Of a stretch of DNA of 9,366 nt, positions 1 to 7,054 are shown piece by piece. Every line of letters starts with the position of its first letter. Within the stretch, counting starts at the first letter, position 1. The translations under genes were made by a program, and so were the position numbers. The stretch spans positions 1 to 9,366 of the forward strand of contig JACPZJ010000036.1 in NCBI GenBank assembly GCA_016195585.1, read 5' to 3'. This stretch comes from Nitrospirota bacterium. GTDB taxonomy: Bacteria; Nitrospirota; CAKKRA01; 9FT-COMBO-42-15. Under the pieces are notes generated by a model that was not told where the DNA came from, did not search any database, and saw only the letters and a program-made list of their open reading frames with translations.

Positions 1-5
1 CTACT

Positions 6-1286
6 TTAAGTTTTCCACCATGTTCTTGTTCTGATACTCCAATACCTCCAGTAAGGTATTGCCTCAACTATGAGCTTATCTTTCTGGAATCTCGTTTCGG
101 TGTTTAGGGTGATTAATAAAGCCCTTTTGAGATTGTTTTTCTCAAGAAACCTTAACAGGGCATTAACATCGTCCCTGCCTATTTTCTCTCTTATTTTCAC
201 CTCAATCGGAAGCAGATGACTGTTATGCGCATGGATTATGTCTATCTCCTCTTTCTGCGGGGTCTTAAGAAAGAACCTTGCATTAAGCGTGTTTACAAAG
301 TATTGCTCCAGAACAGCAGGCAGGTCTGCCTGGGGATTCAGGGCCAATGTGAAGGCTGTATTGCAGGGATAGAGCTTCTTCACCTTCTTTTCAGTTGTGA
401 GAAGATTACGCGAATAGTTATATAGTTTCTGCAAGAACAATGCATACTCCAGATAAGAGACATAATTGGCGATCGTCCGGTGGTCAACTTTAAGATCATT
501 ACTCAGGTTCTTGTAATCAAGATAAAAGCCGGGTCTTGAGGCAGTAATGTTTAATATCTTCATAAGCAGGTCAGGCAGGTCAAGCCTGAAGGTCTGCGGT
601 ATGTCAACAAAAATGACCCTCTCAAGCAGGCTCTCCTTAAAATATTTTCTAAGCATGTGCCCGTCGAGATTCAGGGCTTCAATAAAACCCCCTGTCTTAA
701 GGAATCCTGCCATATGTCTCTTCAATTCCTTTTCAAAGACCTTTTCTCTGTTTCTGTCAATCTTTATGCCTTTAAAATCTAAATACTCTTCAAAATCCAA
801 AGGCCTGATCAAAAAGTCAAAAAACCTCCCTGCAAGGCTCTCCCTTGTGCCTCTCCACATGGTTATCTGGGCCGAGCCTGTAAGAAAAATCTTAAGCCTT
901 GGATTCGAATCATAGAGGAGTTTTACCTTTGAAGGCCAGCCATTTAGTTTCTGTATCTCATCAAGAAATAAAAAGACCCTCTCTTTGGCGATATCCTCAC
1001 GAAGCACATCTGCCTCATATTGTTTGACAATATCTTCAAGGTCATACCTCATCTCATCAAATGAGAAATATAAGATATTATACGGATTCACGCCCTTGCG
1101 AAGAAGCTCATCTATTATCTGATACATGAGAGTTGTCTTTCCAACCCTCCTCAGGCCTGTAAACAGCACAATCTGGCGCTTATTAATATATCTGGCTATT
1201 TCACTAAATACCTTCCTTTTCCTTCCAAGGAATTCAGGAGGGACCCTCCCATCCTTCCACCACAGGTTAAAGCCTTGTAATTCCAT
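6..1286 (-). CDS. AAA_14/DUF4143-type ATPase with PD-(D/E)XK-like C-terminal domain
   Basis: A 426-residue protein numbered from ATG 1286. An N-terminal P-loop NTPase carries Walker A GLRRVGKTT (about 44-52), Walker B FLFLDEIQ (about 105-112) and a sensor-1-like LTGSA (about 135-139), followed by AGR and a winged-helix-like segment (about 255-285). The C-terminus has EIDII and then LLPIEVK (D349, E362, K364), the PD-(D/E)XK-like core typical of DUF4143, with a candidate helix glutamate at about E327. This is the AAA_14 plus DUF4143 architecture; the family is widespread and its cellular role is poorly known. A TTG at 1313 would extend the frame by nine residues. I prefer ATG 1286 because it has GGAG five bases upstream, and a perfect promoter places the transcript start near 1317, almost on the TTG. 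The gene is complete (TAA at 6-8), stands alone, and lies downstream of ftsH on the same strand. Whether the nuclease-like fold is active is unknown. Family call confident; function open. Confidence 0.88.
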   Translation of the reverse strand: MELQGFNLWWKDGRVPPEFLGRKRKVFSEIARYINKRQIVLFTGLRRVGKTTLMYQIIDELLRKGVNPYNILYFSFDEMRYDLEDIVKQYEADVLREDIAKERVFLFLDEIQKLNGWPSKVKLLYDSNPRLKIFLTGSAQITMWRGTRESLAGRFFDFLIRPLDFEEYLDFKGIKIDRNREKVFEKELKRHMAGFLKTGGFIEALNLDGHMLRKYFKESLLERVIFVDIPQTFRLDLPDLLMKILNITASRPGFYLDYKNLSNDLKVDHRTIANYVSYLEYALFLQKLYNYSRNLLTTEKKVKKLYPCNTAFTLALNPQADLPAVLEQYFVNTLNARFFLKTPQKEEIDIIHAHNSHLLPIEVKIREKIGRDDVNALLRFLEKNNLKRALLITLNTETRFQKDKLIVEAIPYWRYWSIRTRTWWKT

Positions 1287-1460
1287 TAACACTCCAATGT
1301 AATTAGATTTCAATTCCAGTTACATTATATTGTATTTGATTAATAGTGTCAAGAGAAATCCATGATGGCGGGAGGGTGCGGCATCGCGTCAGAATGGCAG
1401 GCTAAATACATTTGATTTAAAGGCAAATGCAACAATGAAATATATTGAAATGATTGCTGC
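1287..1460. other. Intergenic region between ftsH and the ATPase gene
   Basis: A 174-bp stretch holding the ATPase promoter and leader at its low-coordinate end. Just after the ftsH stop, on the minus strand, GCAGCAAT can pair with ATTGTTGC (one G-U pair), and a 6-bp CATTTG/CAAATG inverted repeat lies nearby. Neither is followed by a T-run, so I do not call an intrinsic terminator. I see no small gene or RNA gene here. Confidence 0.5.
1324..1352 (-). promoter_or_regulatory. Perfect consensus sigma-70 promoter for the ATPase gene
   Basis: On the minus strand, TTGACA (1352-1347) and TATAAT (1329-1324) are separated by exactly 17 bp, a full match to the sigma-70 consensus at optimal spacing. 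The expected transcription start is near 1317, giving a leader of about 30 nt that contains the GGAG ribosome binding site before ATG 1286. The promoter lies between the ftsH stop codon and the ATPase gene, so the ATPase need not depend on readthrough from ftsH. No clear operator palindrome overlaps it. Confidence 0.8.
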
Positions 1461-3278
1461 TTAATTGTCTGTTGCAAGTATCCTTCTTAGTTCGTCTCCT
1501 TCAATCACCTCTTTTTCAATCAGCATCTTGCCGAGTATGAGGAGCTTGTCCTTTTTTTCCTCCAGTATCTTCTTTACCCTGCTGTAAGTTTCTTTGACGA
1601 TATTGCTTACCTCTTCGTCTATAAGCCTTGATGTCTCGTCGCTGAATTCTGTTGTCGGCATATAGCCTGTATCAAGAAACAGCGGCTTCCTGCCGCGCTC
1701 AAAGGTTACAGGCCCAAGCTTTTCGCTCATGCCGTATTCAACAACCATGCTCCGCGCAATGCCTGTTGCCCGCTCAAGGTCGTTCTGTGCGCCTGTTGAT
1801 ACCTCATTAAAGACGATCTCCTCTGCAGCCCTTCCTCCCATAAGCACAGCGAGCCTGTCTAACAGCTCTGCCTTTGTAAGGAGATACCTATCCTCTGTTG
1901 GAAGCTGTAAGGTATAACCGAGCGCAGCAATGCCGCGGGGTATTATAGAGACCCTGTGAACCTTATCAGCATGAGGGACGCTCTCCGCAGCTATTGCATG
2001 GCCTGATTCATGATAGGCAATAATCTCCTGCTCCCTCTTGCTTATTACCTTCTTTTTCTTTTCAAGGCCTGCAATAGCCCTGTTTATTGCCTCCTCAAAG
2101 TCAGAAAGCTCTACAGCATTCTTGTCCTTTCTTGCGGCAAGTATTGCTGCCTCATTCACCACATTGGCAAGGTCAGCGCCTGCAAATCCCGGCGTCCTTG
2201 CAGCAATGATCTTTAAATCCAGATCCTTTGATAGTTTGACATTCTTTGCATGCACCTTTAATATCTCTTCCCTGCCTTTTATATCAGGCCTGTCAACAAG
2301 GATATGCCTGTCAAATCTTCCGGGCCGAAGAAGTGCAGGGTCAAGTATCTCCGGCCTGTTTGTTGCTGCCATGATTATAATGCCCTTTTTAGTATCAAAG
2401 CCATCCATCTCAACGAGTAATTGCTGTAGTGTATGCTCACGCTCTTCATAGCCGCCGCCTATTGGCGCTGCTATCCTTGCCTTTCCGAGTGCGTCTATCT
2501 CATCAATAAATATTATGCATGGCGCCTTCTGCTCTGCCTGCGCAAAGAGGTCTCTTACCCTCGCTGCGCCAACGCCAACAAACATCTCCACAAATTCAGA
2601 TCCGCTTATGCTGAAAAAGGGAACCTTTGCCTCGCCTGCCACTGCCTTTGCAAGCAGGGTCTTTCCTGTGCCTGTTGGACCAACAAGCAGGACGCCCTTG
2701 GGTATCTTGCCTCCAAGCCTCAGATATTTATCAGGATGCTGAAGGAAGTCTATTACCTCTTTTAATTCTTCTTTGGCCTCGTCAACACCTGCCACATCAT
2801 TAAATGTAACCCCTGTGTCCTTTTCTATATATAAACTTGCCTTGCTTTTACCAACGGCCATTACACCAGGGCCAGCGCCAAGCCTTCCCAAAAGGAATCT
2901 CCATATTAATATAAAGATGACTATTGGAATGACCCATGCAAGGATAAAATCCCTGAGCCATGTATCTGTCTCCTTGCCTGAAAATTTTATATTGTTTTTT
3001 TCTAATAATTTGATCAGCTCAGGGTCTTCTACCTTAACAGCCTTTATTTCTTTTTTCTTGTCTTTCTCTTTTATAATCCCCCTGACATTGTTCTGCTCTA
3101 TAAAAACCTCTTCAAACTTTTTTTCTTCTATCATCTTTTTAAATTCGCTGTAAGAGACCTGCTCGCCAGAGGTTGGAGAGAGATTAGAAGAGCTGAAAAA
3201 GAAAAAGAGGATCATAGAGAGGATGGCGGCTGCAATCCAGATAAGAGGCCATGGCTGTTGTTTTTTCTCCTTATCCAT
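1461..3278 (-). CDS. ftsH: ATP-dependent zinc metalloprotease FtsH
   Basis: A 605-residue membrane-anchored AAA+ protease that degrades misassembled membrane proteins and selected regulators, working as a hexamer with its catalytic part in the cytoplasm. Order: TM1 (about 11-28), periplasmic domain (about 30-107), TM2 (about 110-130), AAA module with Walker A GPTGTGKT (200-207), pore loop MFVGVG (232-237), Walker B IIFIDEID (255-262) and second region of homology ending RPGRFDR (318-324), then the M41 peptidase with HESGH (423-427) and the likely third zinc ligand D500. Everything needed for activity is present and the length is normal. Walker A has T where many FtsH proteins have P (GPPGTGKT); this does not touch the catalytic lysine. 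No Shine-Dalgarno sequence is visible before ATG 3278, and a candidate promoter sits directly upstream. The gene follows the lipoprotein cluster by 102 bp on the same strand, so it may also receive readthrough. No convincing intrinsic terminator follows it. Confidence 0.98.
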   Translation of the reverse strand: MDKEKKQQPWPLIWIAAAILSMILFFFFSSSNLSPTSGEQVSYSEFKKMIEEKKFEEVFIEQNNVRGIIKEKDKKKEIKAVKVEDPELIKLLEKNNIKFSGKETDTWLRDFILAWVIPIVIFILIWRFLLGRLGAGPGVMAVGKSKASLYIEKDTGVTFNDVAGVDEAKEELKEVIDFLQHPDKYLRLGGKIPKGVLLVGPTGTGKTLLAKAVAGEAKVPFFSISGSEFVEMFVGVGAARVRDLFAQAEQKAPCIIFIDEIDALGKARIAAPIGGGYEEREHTLQQLLVEMDGFDTKKGIIIMAATNRPEILDPALLRPGRFDRHILVDRPDIKGREEILKVHAKNVKLSKDLDLKIIAARTPGFAGADLANVVNEAAILAARKDKNAVELSDFEEAINRAIAGLEKKKKVISKREQEIIAYHESGHAIAAESVPHADKVHRVSIIPRGIAALGYTLQLPTEDRYLLTKAELLDRLAVLMGGRAAEEIVFNEVSTGAQNDLERATGIARSMVVEYGMSEKLGPVTFERGRKPLFLDTGYMPTTEFSDETSRLIDEEVSNIVKETYSRVKKILEEKKDKLLILGKMLIEKEVIEGDELRRILATDN

Positions 3279-3284
3279 TGAAGG

Positions 3285-3314
3285 ATATTATCATTATTAT
3301 TTTAAAAAAGTCAA
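3285..3314 (-). promoter_or_regulatory. Candidate promoter abutting the ftsH start codon
   Basis: On the minus strand TTGACT (3314-3309) is followed by two overlapping -10 candidates: GATAAT (3292-3287, spacer 16) or TAATAT (3290-3285, spacer 18). Either would start transcription at about 3278-3280, on or next to the ftsH ATG. The stretch is AT-rich, so -10-like hexamers are expected by chance; the five-of-six -35 match is the better evidence. Confidence 0.4.
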
Positions 3315-3346
3315 TTTATAATAAACGGCTGCAGCGCCCTGAATAT

Positions 3347-3365
3347 CATTCCTGCAGGAATCCAG
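3347..3365. repeat. Shortened relative of the 80-bp palindromic repeat
   Basis: The segment TCATTCCTGCAGGAATCCA contains a perfect 14-bp palindrome, ATTCCTGCAGGAAT (3348-3361). Its outer bases match the left half of the repeat at 6317-6396, which reads TCATTCCTGC, then a loop, then GCAGGAGTCCAG. It therefore looks like a copy of that half with the loop lost. It lies between the 515-residue exported protein gene and ftsH, as the full copy lies between two genes of the cluster. Confidence 0.5.
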
Positions 3366-3380
3366 AGCGCAAGCCGCGGT

Positions 3381-4928
3381 TTATTTAATTACTGCTGTAA
3401 ATTTTTGGATGGTTATTGCGCCTTTTTTATCGCCGATAGTAATTTTTAAATTATGGGTGCCTGATGGAAATTTTGCATTTGAGATTTTTATCCCTTCTTT
3501 ATTCACATAGGGAAGGACCCTTTCTGTAATATCAATGGTAAAGAATTTCAGATACTCAACCTTTAAGGTTGAGAGGTCTATCTCTGCAAGGCCTTTTGTT
3601 ATAAAATACAGTTCTATGTTTAATGGAGGGGCATAGGTCTTTCCTTCTTCAGGGGTAATAACCTTTATTATTGGGCCTCTACTATCCGATTTAGATTCAA
3701 TGTCTCTTCCAACATTCTCGTATTGAATAGCCGACATATCAGGAAGCAGCGCCTCTGCCTGTGTTATTAAGGTTACTGAAATATTGCCTGTTTCCTTTTT
3801 ATCTGTGATATTTTTATCCTTAGCCTTTTTTTCTTCTGAAACAGCAGCTTTTTCCCTGCTACAGCCGCCGCCAGTCTCTTCCAATGGTTTTATTTCACCA
3901 TAAATAAAATTTGCCGCCTGCCTGCTTATAGCAAAAGCAATCTCTTTCTGCATTACCCTCATCGCCTTATTTTCTGCCTCTGACAGCGTCAGATGCCCTT
4001 CCTTTCCTGAGCGTGAAATATTTCCAAAGGTTTTTCCGTTTTTTGTATCTATAAGCTGAAAATCAGAGCACCATCTGACATATTTCCATTTTAGGTCAGG
4101 GATATCTGCCTTCCAAAGGGCAGCCTCTCCAATAATCAGCAGATCAGCCATATTTGCCTCGGCCTCTTTTCTCAATACTGAAAAACCATCCCTGTTTAAA
4201 CCATCAATCACAGCCTTTCTTACAGTAGAACTATTATCGCCTGCTACTGCAACATATACATTAAACTCCTTTGCAAGAAATACCTCTAACTCCCGTGTAA
4301 TATCTGTAATATTTATTGAGTTTTCCAAACCCTTTCCTGCAGGGCTCACTACCCTGAGGTCTGTATTATATACATCTCTTGAGATAAGAGCCCTTATTGC
4401 CCTTCTTAGGGTTTTGATCTTTTCAAATTTATCTATTGTTTCTTTGGCTGTCTTGAGAAGACCTTTTGCCTCTGCATCCAGACTGTTTATCCGCTCTCTT
4501 AAAGCTGTTGCAGCATGGCTTCTGTTGATTACAGCAAGGGCATAATAGCGGGCAGTGGTTTTATCCTGCCATCTTTCTGCAATCTTTACATTTTCCAAGA
4601 CTTTCTCAGAAGTAACCTTTGTCATCTCTTCTATTGCCACCTGACGTTGAACCTCGGTTTTTCCTTTTGTTTCTGTCTGTAAATATTTTTCCAATTCTGT
4701 AGTTCTTGAGTCTACTTCTGCTTTAAAGATTCTCGCAATCACTCCGTAGGCGCGATCCTCTGCAGCCTTAGAGGTATCACCTTCTCCAACGCCAACGAGG
4801 TATTCTCTTTCTGAATAAAGTGATGCAGGATTAGTTATCCATACAGGCTGTTTTTCTGCATAGACAAGGCCTGTTATTAATAATATTAAAATGCCTGCTG
4901 CATATACAGTGTATTTTGCATGTTTCAT
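3381..4928 (-). CDS. Exported LPP20-domain protein with C-terminal Ig-like domain
   Basis: A 515-residue protein with a cleavable signal peptide (hydrophobic 8-22, likely cut after VYA at 24) and no lipobox, so probably a soluble periplasmic or secreted protein. Residues about 26-145 form an LPP20-like domain: PVWI, YLVGVGEG, an alanine-rich helix, then ERWQD...RYYALAVI. A helical stretch follows (about 146-185), then a mixed domain (about 190-345) containing DLLIIGEA and DFQLIDTKNGKTFG, reminiscent of outer-membrane assembly proteins that combine LPP20-like and nucleotide-fold-like domains (FlgT is one comparison; similarity not tested). A charged, probably disordered linker (about 347-415) leads to a beta-rich domain (about 417-513) with PIIKVITPEEG and FPSGTHNLKITIGD, which looks Ig-like. 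Its ATG overlaps the stop of the preceding gene by 4 bp (ATGA), so the two are probably translationally coupled. The exact function is unknown. The N-terminal domain is a paralogue of the first gene in the cluster. Confidence 0.8.
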   Translation of the reverse strand: MKHAKYTVYAAGILILLITGLVYAEKQPVWITNPASLYSEREYLVGVGEGDTSKAAEDRAYGVIARIFKAEVDSRTTELEKYLQTETKGKTEVQRQVAIEEMTKVTSEKVLENVKIAERWQDKTTARYYALAVINRSHAATALRERINSLDAEAKGLLKTAKETIDKFEKIKTLRRAIRALISRDVYNTDLRVVSPAGKGLENSINITDITRELEVFLAKEFNVYVAVAGDNSSTVRKAVIDGLNRDGFSVLRKEAEANMADLLIIGEAALWKADIPDLKWKYVRWCSDFQLIDTKNGKTFGNISRSGKEGHLTLSEAENKAMRVMQKEIAFAISRQAANFIYGEIKPLEETGGGCSREKAAVSEEKKAKDKNITDKKETGNISVTLITQAEALLPDMSAIQYENVGRDIESKSDSRGPIIKVITPEEGKTYAPPLNIELYFITKGLAEIDLSTLKVEYLKFFTIDITERVLPYVNKEGIKISNAKFPSGTHNLKITIGDKKGAITIQKFTAVIK

Positions 4929-6274
4929 TTAATTACCCTGTGAGTAAGAATCTTCTTTTCTCTGGAATTAATAGAAATGCCGGCAAATGTTTTTTTATCT
5001 ATAATCTCTCCGCCTGCGCCGATATAATGCACTTCAATATTATAATTGCCGGGCGGAAGGACGATTCTTGCCATCTGAATTTTGTCAGGAAGCGTTCTCC
5101 AGCTCCTTTTATCCGCCTCCTCTGTTACAACAGATGCAATATTAAGCAGGCCGCCAACTATAATGCCTGCGTCCTTTCCGTATTTTTTTGCAGCAGCCTT
5201 TTTAGCTGTTTGCGCTGTTGTAAATTTAACAACAGCCCTGCCAATAGCCTTAGCCCTAATTCTTCCAATCCTGTCATCAAGATTTTTTTTGGCAATAGCA
5301 GTTATATCCTCCATCAAATATGTTTTCTCTTCTAAATTTTTACTTCTTATGTAAATCCTGGCGTATGCAATATGCGAAGGCTGAGCAACAAACCTTGGGA
5401 AGGCAATCCTCAAATAATATGGATCCCCGGATATATCAGGCACAGGCGCATCTATAAAAAAATCCTCTTTAAAAGGCGCTCTCCCTGAGTAATATATAAA
5501 AATAAGCTCCCCATTAGACTGCATCTCTTTAATATCTTTCCATTTTACATTTGGAAATTTTTCCATGTATTTTTTATGTTCGTCGTGAAGGCCCAATGCC
5601 TTGCTTAATCTGAGGAGGTCTTCGCCAATAAAGGCTGGAACAGGCGTTCCATAGTTGGTGTTGTAATCTTTAAATGCCTCGTAGGCTTTGCTGTATGCAA
5701 TAAAGCCGTCGTTTAATTCGCCTTTATACTCATAAAGTATCCCGCTTAAATAGCGTGCAAAGGCATCCTCTTTATAAACATTCTTTTTTTCATATTTGTC
5801 ATTATACAGGTTTAGCTTATGGTCAATCTTTCTTGCCTCTACTAATGCGTCATCCAGTTTGCCAAGATAAACATAGTTTAAGGCCATGACAAGATTTATC
5901 ATCACCTTTTCAAAATCCTCTCCCTCATATGGCAGAAGGTTGTCATTGGTAAACATGGCGCCGCTTTCAGTGGTAATACTTTTAGTGTAAAGCGCTTCTA
6001 TCCGCTTTTCAGCCTCTGAGAGATAATAGTTGCTCTTTTCGTAGCTGCCTGACAGGTGAAGGGTCATTCCCCTGTCCATATAATACAATACTGCATTCCT
6101 ATCGCCGTATTTCTCTTTATACTGCTCTACAATGCTGTCAGCTTTATTGTAATTGCCTTCAAGGAGATTCCTCTCTACCATTACATAGTGTGAGGCCGGG
6201 GCTGCACAGGCAAATAATAGTAGAATTAAGAAAGGGGGTATTAAGAAATAAAAAGGCGCATATTTCTGCTTCAT
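4925..6274 (-). CDS. COG3014-type TPR lipoprotein
   Basis: A 449-residue predicted lipoprotein with a hydrophobic signal (about 8-22) and lipobox LFAC giving lipidation at C23. Residues about 35-235 are helical and repetitive with TPR-like pairs (for example NYNKADSIVEQY, YMDRGMTLHLSGSYEKS, YLSGILYEYKGELNDG), suggesting a protein-binding scaffold. The second half contains GRAPFKEDFF and APVPDISGDPYYLRIAFP, an alanine-rich helix with a short hydrophobic glycine-containing stretch (about 368-382), and then RSWRTLPDKIQMARIVLPPGNY, a pattern I associate with COG3014 proteins. These are often encoded near LpoB-like genes; their biochemical role is not established. The ribosome binding site is weak (AGGT before ATG 6274). 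The gene is separated from the lpoB-like gene by a 161-bp gap carrying a palindromic repeat, and overlaps the next gene by 4 bp. Confidence 0.85.
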   Translation of the reverse strand: MKQKYAPFYFLIPPFLILLLFACAAPASHYVMVERNLLEGNYNKADSIVEQYKEKYGDRNAVLYYMDRGMTLHLSGSYEKSNYYLSEAEKRIEALYTKSITTESGAMFTNDNLLPYEGEDFEKVMINLVMALNYVYLGKLDDALVEARKIDHKLNLYNDKYEKKNVYKEDAFARYLSGILYEYKGELNDGFIAYSKAYEAFKDYNTNYGTPVPAFIGEDLLRLSKALGLHDEHKKYMEKFPNVKWKDIKEMQSNGELIFIYYSGRAPFKEDFFIDAPVPDISGDPYYLRIAFPRFVAQPSHIAYARIYIRSKNLEEKTYLMEDITAIAKKNLDDRIGRIRAKAIGRAVVKFTTAQTAKKAAAKKYGKDAGIIVGGLLNIASVVTEEADKRSWRTLPDKIQMARIVLPPGNYNIEVHYIGAGGEIIDKKTFAGISINSREKKILTHRVIK

Positions 6275-6316
6275 TATTTACCTATTGTGGTGTCTCATAA
6301 ATAGCTTTACACTTTT

Positions 6317-6396
6317 TGTCATTCCTGCATGCCTCTGGCAGGAGTCCAGTCCTGTCTATTTGTGGATTCCCGCTCAAAAACGTTGCGGGAATGACA
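6317..6396. repeat. 80-bp REP/MITE-like palindromic repeat
   Basis: Terminal inverted repeats TGTCATTCC (6317-6325) and GGAATGACA (6388-6396) enclose two hairpins. The left one pairs TCCTGC (6323-6328) with GCAGGA (6338-6343); the right one pairs ATTCCCGC (6366-6373) with GCGGGAAT (6385-6392), a perfect 8-bp stem with an 11-nt loop. CCAG (6346-6349) and TGGATTCCCGC inside the element recall a widespread class of intergenic palindromes of the GTCATTCCCGC...GCGGGAATGAC type. It contains no ORF. It sits between two genes of one strand and may affect mRNA stability or expression of the downstream lipoprotein genes. Confidence 0.75.
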
Positions 6397-6430
6397 CCAA
6401 AATAATGTAGAGAAGTGTTAGGGACAGGAC
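6349..6430. repeat. Overlapping inverted repeat GTCCTGTC / GACAGGAC
   Basis: GTCCTGTC (6349-6356) inside the palindromic element is matched by its exact reverse complement GACAGGAC (6423-6430), just after the stop codon of the lpoB-like gene. A further ACACTT (6310-6315) and AAGTGT (6413-6418) pair flanks the 80-bp element. The nesting suggests that the whole gap, not only the 80-bp core, may be one inserted or folded unit. Chance cannot be excluded for the 6-bp pair. Confidence 0.4.
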
Positions 6431-6435
6431 ACTAA

Positions 6436-7047
6436 TTAAAAACCTGTACGGCTTCTTTCTATAACCTTCTTGATCTTTTTCTGTCCAAACCAAACCTTTA
6501 TGTTTTTCTCTATATCTATCAATTCTAAATCTACCTGATAAAAGATTACCTTTGTCCCTTTGGCCTCATCAAGAATGGTATTAATAGTTCCCTTAAGCAT
6601 ATAGTCTGCGCCTATCTCTTTTCCGGGGCCTTTAGCAGTTTCGTCGCTGGAATGCTGCGCCTGATCTACCCGCTCTTCTCTTAGCTCCTCCCTTTCACCG
6701 CGGCCTGCCACAAATTGAACCCTGCCAGAGTTAGTAAGCTCTTTTTCTAAATCCTTTGTAAAGGTCTGCACATTAATATGTTCATGGCTTCTGTTCAGCA
6801 CAGTGCCCACAATAACCGTTGGCTGCTTCCCATGTCTTTTTAAAAAGCTGTCTATCCATGGCCTGGCAAGGGCATCCTTCACCATCTCTTCTGCTACTAA
6901 GCGGGAATCGGTGTCATTCCACCTGCCGCTTAAATCCGTAACAGTATCAGTTCCAACCCTGCTGACCTTTGGCCCTGCACATGAAACTATAGCGATACTC
7001 ATAATAAAGATTAAGGTTCCCTTTAGTAAGTTATTTTTAAATAGCAT
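6436..7047 (-). CDS. lpoB: LpoB-like penicillin-binding protein activator lipoprotein
   Basis: A 203-residue lipoprotein resembling LpoB, the outer-membrane protein that reaches through the periplasm to activate the peptidoglycan synthase PBP1B in Enterobacteria. The signal peptide ends in lipobox IVSC (C23 from ATG 7047). The folded part carries the recognisable series DLSGRWNDTDSRLVAEEM, PTVIVGTVLNRSHEHINV, TFTKDLEKELTNSGRV, GADYMLKGTI and KVWFGQKKIKKVI, which are features of the family. A GTG at 7053 would add two residues, but GAGGTGA (a strong ribosome binding site) overlaps it and lies correctly spaced for ATG 7047. Only 7 nt separate the start from the stop of the protease gene, and the ribosome binding site touches that stop, so coupling is likely. 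The PBP partner is not in the window. Family confident; the activated synthase in this organism is inferred. Confidence 0.88.
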   Translation of the reverse strand: MLFKNNLLKGTLIFIMSIAIVSCAGPKVSRVGTDTVTDLSGRWNDTDSRLVAEEMVKDALARPWIDSFLKRHGKQPTVIVGTVLNRSHEHINVQTFTKDLEKELTNSGRVQFVAGRGEREELREERVDQAQHSSDETAKGPGKEIGADYMLKGTINTILDEAKGTKVIFYQVDLELIDIEKNIKVWFGQKKIKKVIERSRTGF

Positions 7048-7054
7048 AATCACC

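Noticed and set aside
547..915. Rightward open frame of 122 codons
   Set aside because: It lies wholly inside the ATPase gene on the opposite strand; its composition (Ser/Leu/Lys-rich) is what the antisense of that gene gives, and no family is recognisable.
1396..1460. Possible intrinsic terminator after ftsH
   Set aside because: The two inverted repeats are weak and AT-rich and no T-run follows them.
2038..3153. Several rightward open frames of 75-137 codons
   Set aside because: They are antisense to ftsH, whose domains are fully intact; the frames overlap each other and have no recognisable domain.
4916..5354. Rightward open frames of 139 and 90 codons
   Set aside because: Antisense to the TPR lipoprotein gene, which has a signal peptide, a lipobox and a family-typical C-terminus.
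6884..6920. GGGAAT...GTCATTCC inside the lpoB-like gene, resembling the palindromic repeat
   Set aside because: It encodes the conserved WNDTDSR segment of the LpoB family, so the resemblance is best explained by coding sequence.
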